Assembly (NCBI GenBank): GCA_003484265.1
Contig: DNDO01000161.1
Span: 381-5,622, forward strand
Source of the DNA: Anaerolineae bacterium
Lineage (GTDB): Bacteria > Chloroflexota > Anaerolineae > Anaerolineales > Villigracilaceae
Length of the DNA: 5,242 bases
Direction of reading: 5' to 3'
The notes below the pieces were generated by a model, which was not told the origin of the DNA, searched no databases, and saw only the letters and a list, made by a program, of their open reading frames with translations. Positions 1 to 5,242 of this stretch are shown one piece after another; the stretch's first letter is position 1, and every line of letters starts with the position of its first letter. The translations under genes and the position numbers were made by a program.

Positions 1-683
1 GCCTGACGAATCCACCAGGTGGCATAGGTCGAGAATTTGAAACCGCGACGGTATTCGTACTTGTCGACCGCACGCATAAGACCGATGTTTCCTTCCTGAA
101 TCAAATCCAGAAAAGGCACGCCGCGTCCCATATATTTCTTGGCGACGGAGATCACGAGGCGGGAATTGGCAGTGATGAGATGTTCACGCGCCGCCCAACC
201 GTCTTCGATGAACCGGCGTAATTCCGTGCGGCGGCGAGGAGTAACCTTGCCCTTTGCCAGTTCCTCGCGCGCCATACGTCCGCGTTCGATACGTTGGGCA
301 AGCGCCACTTCCTCTGTTGCGGTAAGCAGGGGAACACGGCTGACCTCTTTGAGGTACAAACCGATCGTATCGTCCGTATCTATGTTGGCAAGGTAGTCAT
401 CGAGCGCAGGATCGTTTTCGGGTTCAGGGTCGTCCGACTCTACAGCTACAAGTTCATCTTCACTCGGTTCGGTGAGGTTGGCATCTTCGACGAATGGAAT
501 GCCTGCGCTCAATAACGCGGAGAATGCTTCTTCGAGCTGCTCCACGTCCTGTTCCGCTTCTGGGAAGAAGTGTAGGATGTCATCCAGCGTGATATAACCC
601 TTTTGCCGCCCCATTTCCACCAGGCGCGCAATCGCTGGGAATTCCTCTTCCTCTTCGACCATCAAGATTTTATCTACATCCAT
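1..683 (-). CDS. rpoD: Primary RNA polymerase sigma factor (RpoD/SigA), N-terminal part, cut by window edge
   Basis: This is the housekeeping sigma-70 subunit that directs RNA polymerase to promoters; 227 codons are visible and the 3' end lies beyond position 1. Residues about 28-66 (ITLDDILHFFPEAEQDVEQL and following) resemble sigma region 1.1, followed by an acidic linker (about 70-100). Residues about 104-136 (DTIGLYLKEVSRVPLL, then TATEEVALAQRIERG) are region 1.2. A short non-conserved stretch (about 137-163) leads to region 2, with AREHLITANSRLVISVAKKY, then FLDLIQEGNIGLMRAVDKYE and FKFSTYATWWIRQ, the core-binding and -10 melting helices. Region 1.1 and a full region 1.2 mark a group 1 sigma rather than an alternative one. 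The ATG at 683 is preceded by an in-frame TAA nine bases upstream, so no longer start exists. An AAAGGAAAG purine tract (698-706) sits 14 bases upstream, further than usual, so the start is likely but not certain; Met8 is an alternative. It lies downstream of the ABC operon on the same strand. Confidence 0.96.
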   Translation of the reverse strand, partial: MDVDKILMVEEEEEFPAIARLVEMGRQKGYITLDDILHFFPEAEQDVEQLEEAFSALLSAGIPFVEDANLTEPSEDELVAVESDDPEPENDPALDDYLANIDTDDTIGLYLKEVSRVPLLTATEEVALAQRIERGRMAREELAKGKVTPRRRTELRRFIEDGWAAREHLITANSRLVISVAKKYMGRGVPFLDLIQEGNIGLMRAVDKYEYRRGFKFSTYATWWIRQ

Positions 684-783
684 TATTATTTAAACCGCTT
701 TCCTTTATTATCAGAATACACTTTTTTTACTTGAATTGCAATACCGTATCATTGCTATTATAGACGTTCAACCCTATCAAATG
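684..783 (-). promoter_or_regulatory. Candidate promoter/leader region of the sigma factor gene
   Basis: This 100-base AT-rich spacer lies between the stop of the DUF4340-like gene and the sigma factor start. On the minus strand it holds a perfect TATAAT (762-757), but no good -35 lies 15-18 bases upstream. A second weak pair, TTGCAA (741-736), 17 bases, TATTCT (718-713), matches 4/6 at each box. A small inverted repeat, GCAAT at 738-742 and ATTGC at 751-755, lies where transcription from the TATAAT would begin. An A-run on the minus strand (722-728) follows. No hairpin followed by a U-run is seen, so read-through from the ABC operon into the sigma gene is possible. The exact promoter is inferred only. 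Confidence 0.35.
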
Positions 784-1389
784 TTACGGTTGAGGTGTGG
801 CAATCTGCTCTGGGGACGTACCAGCCTCAATTGTGGCGGGAAGCGGCGTTTCTGTTGGTAGATATGGTGGGTTGGTTAACAATCCGATCAACCCATCCAA
901 GCCAGTGTTGCCGACGATCAAGACATCGCCTTCCCCATGGCTTACGTAATATCCGCTCTCCGTGGGTGTAAGAACACCGACATTGACAATCCGTTCCACG
1001 CCGCTTGTAAATAAAATGGTGATTATGTATTCAGGATCATCCAACCCTACTGCAACTTTTGCAAGATTCGGAACTTGATCTAGAACGCGTATCGTGGGGA
1101 TCTGACCGGTTGCCGCTTCCACCGCCGCCTGGTCTGCTGATGCTTCGATCGGCAGTATCAATGCCCAGGCATTTTCTGCGTTACGCGCCATTTCGACCAT
1201 TTCACCCGCCTTTGACTCTATGCGGATACTTGTTGGAAGCCCGTCTTCAAAACTAAACAGGTATTCAACCGGCACAGGTGTGGCGGAGGTGACTTCATCG
1301 TCAATCTTGGGTTGGCGATTGTTAAGATAGTAATACAAGCCTGTCAGGATAGCGAGCAGGAGTATATAAATGCCTATGGAGCGTCGCAT
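784..1389 (-). CDS. DUF4340-like single-helix membrane protein of the Gld-type ABC operon
   Basis: This 201-residue protein has a short positively charged N-terminus (MRRS) and one predicted membrane helix (about residues 5-22), with the rest expected outside the cytoplasm. The body resembles the DUF4340 family, which is commonly encoded next to GldG-like proteins. Features seen are a Trp in a NAWAL context (about 72-76), a PIEASADQAAVEAATGQI segment, a VGLDDPEYIITI strand region (about 114-125) and a GYYVSHGEGDVLIVGN segment (about 146-161). The C-terminus (about 173-201) is rich in Pro and Thr and looks disordered. Family members often carry more than one copy of the domain; here only one seems present. 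The ATG lies one base past the stop of the GldG-like gene (TAA-T-ATG) with a modest AGGG (1398-1395) five bases upstream, so translation is probably coupled. It is the last gene of the operon. The biochemical role is unknown; family assignment is from memory of the pattern, not a search. Confidence 0.8.
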   Translation of the reverse strand: MRRSIGIYILLLAILTGLYYYLNNRQPKIDDEVTSATPVPVEYLFSFEDGLPTSIRIESKAGEMVEMARNAENAWALILPIEASADQAAVEAATGQIPTIRVLDQVPNLAKVAVGLDDPEYIITILFTSGVERIVNVGVLTPTESGYYVSHGEGDVLIVGNTGLDGLIGLLTNPPYLPTETPLPATIEAGTSPEQIATPQP

Positions 1390-1390
1390 A

Positions 1391-2992
1391 TTAACCCTGC
1401 TTGCGGCGCGAATACCAGGACGCGGCGCCCATGATAAGGATCGCGAGAGGGATCAGGCAGACAGCCCCAGCCAGCATCACCATGCGCTGAAAGGCGCCCG
1501 GCGGGACGAACACGCGCTCGGTTGGGCTGGCTGTGGTGAGGGAGATCAACTCTTCTTTTTCCGCGCCCCAGTCTATGGAGTTGACCAGCAGGTCTCCGTT
1601 TCCGGAAAAGTCAAAGTTGCTGTCAACGGCAAAGGTTGAATTACCGATCACCATGACGCGTCCGTTTGTTACTGTATTTTCAGCAGCCGCGGCTAACAAC
1701 ATCGGACCGACTGATTCGGTGGCGGGGTCGTAGGCGGGCTGCCCAACTTCAATGCTCGTGAAGTCTTTCTCGCCCCATGCCTGATCAGTTGTGTATATCA
1801 AGTCTGTCACCGTCACATCCTGAACATCGAATGCGACTGATAAACTCCTTGCAAAAGGAAATGTGACGCCAACGCCGCCCATTTTTTCCGTGATGGGGTG
1901 CTGGTTATATTGCAATGCTGTAGCGTTGTAAGCAGACGATGGGGCTTGGGTGTCGATCACGATATCGTCATTGAGCGTGATGCCCCAGTCACTGGAAAGA
2001 TATTTGGCGAGGGGATCGCTTTTGGTGCCAAAATCTGTCAGCACGACCGGGTTTTCGAGCGCAACCAACGATCCGCCGGATGCGAGGTAGGACTTCAAGG
2101 AATTCATCGCCTGCGTAGACAATGGAGTGATGGGGCCGGCGAGAACGATCACTTTGGCATCCTCTGGGATCGCCTGTGCTTCCAGGTTGAGGGTCTTAAC
2201 GACATAGTTCTTGTTTTCCAATGCCTGGCGGATGCGTGTATAAGATGTCTCTCCGGCTTCGTCAATCGAATGTTCGCCTTCCCCGGAGAGGAAGTATACA
2301 GAATACTTCTCAGGGTTTAGCAAACGGATGAATCCGTTCGTGATCTCATTTTCACTAGCGGTGGCAACGATTTCGCGGGTTTCTCCCATTTCGAGAAGTA
2401 TCTTGCCATCGCCTGTTATGCCGGCTTCCTGCGCGGCAAGCGGGTTTCTGTTTGGGTCGACAAATTCAAATTCGAATTTGCCTTTGCTGTTGATCCTGTA
2501 CTTATCAAGCAGGTCGCGTGCAGCGTCCGGGTTGAGCTGGGTGCTGAAAAAAGCGGTGGCTTTGACCGGTTCAGGAAGCCTGCCCAGCACCTCGACCGAT
2601 TCTGGAGCGAGTGTATTTAATTTTTCTTCCGTCCAATCCAATGGATAAGGGTTTTGGTATGCGATGACATTACCAAATATAAGGATCGCCAGGAACGCAA
2701 TGGTAGTTATCAGGGCATTGCTCCCGTACTTTGCCTGCCGCCCCGAGAGGAACCTGCGAATGCGGTTGGGGTCGAAAAGGGCAAATATACCCAATCCGAT
2801 CAACATTCCTGCAACGCTTCCGCCGATCAATCTCGGAATGAGCGTCAGGTCGGTGGGCGTGTAAAACCCGGTCGTTTCAAAAACTTTCATGGCAACGACA
2901 ACGAGCAATGCAATGAACGAGATGATGGAAAGCCACAACCCGATTACTGCATAGCGGCTGTTGTTGTTTGTTGTATTCTGTTTCTTCGCCAT
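1391..2992 (-). CDS. GldG-like ABC transporter auxiliary membrane protein
   Basis: This 533-residue membrane protein resembles GldG and the 'ABC-type uncharacterized transport system' auxiliary family. Three helices lie near the N-terminus (about 15-37, 51-72, 92-111), followed by a large extracytoplasmic domain and one C-terminal helix (about 502-526) with a basic SRRKQG end. Family-like features are DWTEEKLNTLAPESVEVL (about 119-136) at the domain entry, YFLSGEGEHSID (about 233-244), VIVLAGPITPLS (281-292), SYLASGGSLVALENP (301-315) and NSIDWGAEKEELISL (471-485) near the end. It probably works with the adjacent ATPase and permease; the substrate is unknown. Start choice: an ATG at 3001 abuts the GGAG (3005-3002) with no spacing, whereas the ATG at 2992 has nine bases of spacing and forms a TAATG junction with the permease stop. 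The second is preferred, dropping three residues (MEI). Family confidence is high, function in this organism low. Confidence 0.88.
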   Translation of the reverse strand: MAKKQNTTNNNSRYAVIGLWLSIISFIALLVVVAMKVFETTGFYTPTDLTLIPRLIGGSVAGMLIGLGIFALFDPNRIRRFLSGRQAKYGSNALITTIAFLAILIFGNVIAYQNPYPLDWTEEKLNTLAPESVEVLGRLPEPVKATAFFSTQLNPDAARDLLDKYRINSKGKFEFEFVDPNRNPLAAQEAGITGDGKILLEMGETREIVATASENEITNGFIRLLNPEKYSVYFLSGEGEHSIDEAGETSYTRIRQALENKNYVVKTLNLEAQAIPEDAKVIVLAGPITPLSTQAMNSLKSYLASGGSLVALENPVVLTDFGTKSDPLAKYLSSDWGITLNDDIVIDTQAPSSAYNATALQYNQHPITEKMGGVGVTFPFARSLSVAFDVQDVTVTDLIYTTDQAWGEKDFTSIEVGQPAYDPATESVGPMLLAAAAENTVTNGRVMVIGNSTFAVDSNFDFSGNGDLLVNSIDWGAEKEELISLTTASPTERVFVPPGAFQRMVMLAGAVCLIPLAILIMGAASWYSRRKQG

Positions 2993-3732
2993 TATTTCCA
3001 TCTCCGATAATCAACTGCGATATTGCCTGTGAACAGTCCAAGCGCTGTGATGCTCACGTAATAGATGATGTCTGTTAAGTTGACGTCGCCCCGATTGAAG
3101 CCGCTGTAAAAGTGACCGTTCATATCGAGATATGTAAACAATTCCGAGCCGACCGGCAGGAGGCTTGCGGGTGAGCCGATCAAAAACCACATGACAACGA
3201 GTACGCCCAACGTTGTAAAGAACGCAGCGAACTGATTCGTGAATATCGCCGATATCCCAACACCGATACCAAGGAAAGCGGCGATGACCAGGATCATGCC
3301 GAGGTAACTTGACAGTGTCTGTTGTATATCAATGCCGGGGTCTGTCATACCGTTGATCATGACCGGGTAGACAAGTGTTAGCGCGATGGTGGTCAGCATA
3401 AAAAGAAAGGCGCCCAACCATTTGCCGATGACCAATTCCCAGTCACGGAGGGGAGCCGTGAGAAGCAGTTCGAGAGTCCCTGTGCGGGCTTCCTCGGAGA
3501 TCAATCTCATGGTTAGCGCCGGTGTGCAGAACAACATCATGAACAGCAAAGGGCCTGCCACCAATGTTGGGTCAAGCGGTTGCGAAAAAAAAGCATTGCT
3601 GGTCACACTGACAAGGTTCAGAGCAAATATGATGCCGATCACGCCGAAAAGTATCACCATAACCACGTATGCCAGCGGGCTGTTGTAATAGGCGTTGTAT
3701 TCCCGTTTTGCAATTGTCCAAATATTTCTCAT
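2992..3732 (-). CDS. ABC-2 type transporter permease (GldF-like)
   Basis: This 246-residue integral membrane protein is the membrane-spanning partner of the ATPase encoded just upstream. Six hydrophobic segments are visible at about residues 20-42, 57-75, 104-127, 141-163, 167-187 and 221-240, the usual ABC-2 topology and length. A cytoplasmic N-terminus (IWTIAKREYNAYYNSPLAY) precedes the first helix, typical of this family. The loop MRLISEEARTGTLELLLTAP (75-94) followed by LRDWELVIGKWLGA is the conserved cytoplasmic coupling segment seen in GldF and NosY-like permeases. The start ATG overlaps the ATPase stop as ATGA, and a strong GGGAGGTG ribosome site inside the ATPase 3' end precedes it by about six bases. 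Only one permease gene is present, so the channel is probably a homodimer unless the GldG-like protein supplies the other half. Substrate is not predictable from sequence. Confidence 0.93.
   Translation of the reverse strand: MRNIWTIAKREYNAYYNSPLAYVVMVILFGVIGIIFALNLVSVTSNAFFSQPLDPTLVAGPLLFMMLFCTPALTMRLISEEARTGTLELLLTAPLRDWELVIGKWLGAFLFMLTTIALTLVYPVMINGMTDPGIDIQQTLSSYLGMILVIAAFLGIGVGISAIFTNQFAAFFTTLGVLVVMWFLIGSPASLLPVGSELFTYLDMNGHFYSGFNRGDVNLTDIIYYVSITALGLFTGNIAVDYRRWK
3002..3005 (-). promoter_or_regulatory. Ribosome binding site that decides the GldG-like start
   Basis: GGAG on the minus strand lies nine bases before the ATG at 2992 but touches the in-frame ATG at 3001 directly. A ribosome bound here could not use the first ATG with normal spacing, which favours the TAATG start. 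Confidence 0.7.
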
Positions 3733-4676
3733 TTCTCACCTCCCGAGCGTTTTTTGACAGCGTCTTTTTCTTCGGTCAGTTGCAGGAAGATATCTTCGAG
3801 GCTGACGCCGATGGGACGCATCTCAATCAATTCGTAACCAGCCTGCACAACAGCTTTCGCCACGAGCGGACGGACATCCTGCCCTGCGGAGAATTCAAAT
3901 TCAACAACGTCGTCCTTGTTCGTTGTGATCTTGCGCGTTCCTTTGACCTTTTTTACTGTCGCATCCAGCCCGTCAGCGTCGCCACGCACGCGAAGTAGAA
4001 CACGTTCTGCGCCAAGTACTCTGGAATGCAGGTTTTCGGGGGTATCCTCGGCAACGATCATACCTTTATTGATGATGAGTACACGGTCACAGATCTGTTG
4101 TGCCTCCGAAAGGATGTGAGTGGAGAACAGTACTGTACGGTCCTTGCCGATCTCCCGGATCACGTTACGGATCTCAACAACTTGAGCCGGGTCAAGCCCG
4201 ATGGTTGGTTCATCCAATATTATGACCTCAGGGCGGTGGAGTAAAGCCTGTGCAAGTCCGATGCGCTGTCGCATGCCTTTTGAATAAGTTCCAATGAAAC
4301 TGTTTGCGCGTGATTCAAGGTTGACCATCTCGAGTGTTTCGTAGGCGCGGTCTTCAGCGTTTGGAAGCTGACGAAGATCTCCCATGAACCTTAGATATTC
4401 GAGCGCGGTCATGTCTTCGTAAAGCGGGACAGTTTCAGGAAGGTAGCCCACCCGTTTGCGTGCCTCTAGGGACTCTTCCACGACGTCATAACCCGCCACG
4501 ATGGCTTCTCCGCTCGAAGGCGGCATATAGCCAGAAAGAATTCGCATGGTGGTCGTTTTGCCTGCGCCATTGGGTCCGAGAAAACCCACGATCTCACCCT
4601 GGTTGGCATCAAAGCTGATGCTATTGAGCGCACGGCGGTTTCCATAATCTTTAACGAGACCGTTGACCTGTATCAT
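3729..4676 (-). CDS. ABC transporter ATP-binding protein (GldA/CcmA-type)
   Basis: This 315-residue cytoplasmic ATPase powers the permease encoded next. The nucleotide-binding domain spans about 1-215. Walker A is GPNGAGKTT (34-42), the signature is YSKGMRQR (131-138), Walker B and D-loop are VIILDEPTIGLDP (151-163; Asp155, catalytic Glu156), and the switch His is His187 in FSTHILSEA. The Q-loop position is Glu81 (GYLPE), as is common in GldA-type ATPases. A C-terminal domain (about 220-315) ends in the VSLEDIFLQLTEE motif typical of drug/ABC-2 exporters (DUF4162-like), then a charged tail. All catalytic residues are present. Start choice: ATG at 4676 has AAGGAG (4687-4682) five bases upstream and gives the normal MIQVNGLVKDYG opening. 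The frame is open to an ATG at 4754, but that extension overlaps the leader hairpin and does not resemble an ABC domain. First gene of the operon, with its own promoter. Confidence 0.96.
   Translation of the reverse strand: MIQVNGLVKDYGNRRALNSISFDANQGEIVGFLGPNGAGKTTTMRILSGYMPPSSGEAIVAGYDVVEESLEARKRVGYLPETVPLYEDMTALEYLRFMGDLRQLPNAEDRAYETLEMVNLESRANSFIGTYSKGMRQRIGLAQALLHRPEVIILDEPTIGLDPAQVVEIRNVIREIGKDRTVLFSTHILSEAQQICDRVLIINKGMIVAEDTPENLHSRVLGAERVLLRVRGDADGLDATVKKVKGTRKITTNKDDVVEFEFSAGQDVRPLVAKAVVQAGYELIEMRPIGVSLEDIFLQLTEEKDAVKKRSGGEK
3735..3744 (-). promoter_or_regulatory. Ribosome binding site of the permease gene
   Basis: GGGAGGTGAG on the minus strand is a strong Shine-Dalgarno sequence inside the last codons of the ATPase gene. 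The GGAGG core (3743-3739) is six bases from the ATG at 3732. It shows the permease can be initiated independently although the two genes overlap by four bases. Confidence 0.85.
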
Positions 4677-4681
4677 TGGCT

Positions 4682-4687
4682 CTCCTT
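4682..4687 (-). promoter_or_regulatory. Ribosome binding site of the ATPase gene
   Basis: AAGGAG on the minus strand, five bases before the ATG at 4676. It fixes the ATPase start at that ATG rather than at the upstream in-frame ATG at 4754. Confidence 0.88.
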
Positions 4688-4711
4688 GAAAAAATGTGTT
4701 TACAAACAAAA

Positions 4712-4743
4712 GGCACGCCATGTCCAGTGGGGACTGCCGTGCC
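4712..4743 (-). terminator. Leader hairpin with U-rich tail: possible attenuator of the ABC operon
   Basis: On the minus strand GGCACG (4743-4738) pairs with CGTGCC (4717-4712). After one G-G mismatch, CA/TG (4736-4735 with 4720-4719) pairs, then one base bulges, then GTCC/GGAC (4734-4731 with 4725-4722) pairs around a CCACT loop. The stem is followed directly by TTTTGTTTG. This is the shape of an intrinsic terminator, but it lies downstream of the predicted promoter at 4763-4791 and 24 bases before the ATPase ribosome site. It may therefore attenuate the ABC operon, or terminate transcripts of the upstream EF-hand gene, or both. The U-tract is interrupted by G, so efficiency may be partial. 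Confidence 0.6.
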
Positions 4744-4762
4744 GCTATTTGCATCGTAAATT

Positions 4763-4791
4763 ACTATACAAAAAATCAAATTCAAAGTCAA
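4763..4791 (-). promoter_or_regulatory. Predicted sigma-70 promoter of the ABC operon
   Basis: The minus strand shows TTGACT (4791-4786, 5/6 to TTGACA), a 17-base AT-rich spacer, and TATAGT (4768-4763, 5/6 to TATAAT). Transcription would begin near 4754-4757, giving a leader of about 80 bases that contains the hairpin at 4712-4743. It lies 32 bases past the stop of the EF-hand gene, in the only sizeable gap before the operon. Confidence 0.75.
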
Positions 4792-4814
4792 GCAGGTAAT
4801 CAAGCTCTAATCAA
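4774..4814 (-). repeat. Spaced TTGAnT direct repeats around the ABC operon promoter
   Basis: On the minus strand five TTGAnT hexamers begin at 4814, 4803, 4791, 4785 and 4779. The two upstream copies are both TTGATTA and lie 11 bases apart; the third is the -35 box. Spacings of 11, 12, 6 and 6 bases are near one or one-half helical turn. They could be a regulator site, or chance in AT-rich DNA. Confidence 0.35.
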
Positions 4815-4823
4815 ACGCTAATT

Positions 4824-5242
4824 TTACCTTAAAAAGAAATACCAAACTCCGGTTGCGCCGATGGCGCATAGGAACAGGAGCAATAATCCCGCGATTGCAA
4901 GTGGCCAGCCTCCGGATGTGTCCGGCGTTATGACCGATTGTACAGGCACCCGCTTGGAATGTTTGAGTGACTTTCGTTGATAATTACCGGCATTCGAAGA
5001 ACCATCAGGGGTGGTAGGTGTTACATTGATCATGCCTTCGAGAAAATCCGGCACTCCGTTGAGGTTCTTGTCTATTGATGACATTGCCTGTTCATATCGC
5101 TTGCGGTATTCGGGCGGCAGTTCGTCGAGGCTGTTATAAGTTTTTCCGTCTGCGAATATGTTCGTCGTGCCCGAGAGATTGACCGACTGCGCATTCTGAA
5201 TAATGTCCGGCAAGCCGTCCATATCGTTGTCGGCAAAGAGAG
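4824..5242 (-). CDS. EF-hand-like, C-terminally membrane-anchored protein (5' part outside window)
   Basis: 138 C-terminal residues are visible; the frame stays open to position 5242, so the gene begins outside. The ATG at 5222 is internal: it falls inside a calcium-loop motif whose first residues (ADND) are encoded upstream of it. The first loop is D-N-D-M-D-G-L-P-D (visible residues 4-12). The second is D-K-N-L-N-G-V-P-D-F-L-E (57-68), a complete 12-residue EF-hand loop with Glu at position 12. Between them is a GKTYNSLDELPPEYRKRYEQA segment that looks like a small conserved module. A polar, basic linker (about 69-110) leads to one C-terminal membrane helix (about 112-136) ending in LR. The likely topology is a calcium-binding domain tethered by its C-terminus. 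Which side of the membrane it faces cannot be told without the N-terminus. No function is recognised. It may be transcribed separately from the ABC operon, which has its own promoter. Confidence 0.85.
   Translation of the reverse strand, partial: LFADNDMDGLPDIIQNAQSVNLSGTTNIFADGKTYNSLDELPPEYRKRYEQAMSSIDKNLNGVPDFLEGMINVTPTTPDGSSNAGNYQRKSLKHSKRVPVQSVITPDTSGGWPLAIAGLLLLFLCAIGATGVWYFFLR

Noticed and set aside
139..515. Plus-strand open frames opposite the sigma factor gene
   Set aside because: They are antisense to a well-conserved sigma region 1.2-2 coding sequence and their translations show no recognisable domain.
721..730. Plus-strand T-run as a terminator tail
   Set aside because: No stem precedes it on the plus strand and no plus-strand gene needs termination here; on the minus strand it is an A-run.
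2992..3001. Start of the GldG-like gene at the ATG at 3001
   Set aside because: The GGAG ribosome site directly touches this ATG, leaving no spacing; the ATG at 2992 has nine bases of spacing and makes a TAATG junction.
1898..3010. Plus-strand open frames opposite the GldG-like gene
   Set aside because: Low-complexity or arginine/serine/cysteine-rich translations with no domain pattern, antisense to a clear membrane protein gene.
3916..4244. Plus-strand open frames opposite the ATPase
   Set aside because: They lie antisense to the Walker B, signature and C-terminal region of an intact ABC ATPase and lack ribosome sites or family resemblance.
4824..5222. The ATG at 5222 as the true start of the EF-hand protein
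   Set aside because: The frame continues upstream to the window edge, and the ATG lies inside a calcium-loop motif whose first acidic residues are encoded before it.

Overview
The window reads as a chromosomal segment of a bacterium of intermediate GC content, and every supportable gene lies on the minus strand. The most likely source is the phylum Chloroflexota, class Anaerolineae. Three things suggest this: Pro/Thr-rich protein tails (for example ending ATPQP), an EF-hand/TM protein carrying a 'GKTYNSLDELPPEYRKRYEQA' type segment, and a Gld-like ABC locus beside a primary sigma factor. This placement rests on recall of protein style and has not been searched.

Reading in the direction of transcription (right to left): (1) the C-terminal part of a membrane-anchored protein with two EF-hand-like calcium loops enters from the right edge and ends at 4824. 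(2) A 147-base intergenic region (4677-4823) holds a good sigma-70 type promoter (TTGACT-17-TATAGT) and, in the predicted leader, a GC-rich hairpin followed by a U-rich stretch. It also has TTGAnT repeats around the -35. (3) A compact four-gene operon follows: an ABC ATPase (3729-4676), an ABC-2 permease (2992-3732), a GldG-like auxiliary membrane protein (1391-2992) and a DUF4340-like protein (784-1389). Junctions are ATGA (4-base overlap), TAATG (1-base overlap) and TAA-T-ATG (1-base gap), so translation is probably coupled. (4) A 100-base spacer (684-783) contains a perfect TATAAT but no convincing terminator. (5) The N-terminal 227 codons of a primary sigma factor (RpoD/SigA) run off the left edge.

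The four operon products fit one machine. The ATPase drives a six-helix permease. The GldG-like protein, with four predicted helices and a large extracytoplasmic domain, and the single-helix DUF4340-like protein probably act with it at the outer face of the membrane. The family is named for gliding motility in Bacteroidetes (GldA/GldF/GldG), but homologues occur widely in non-gliding bacteria and their substrate is unknown. Nothing in the window shows mobile elements, CRISPR, tRNA or rRNA. The least explained parts are the leader hairpin of the ABC operon and the EF-hand/TM protein upstream of it.
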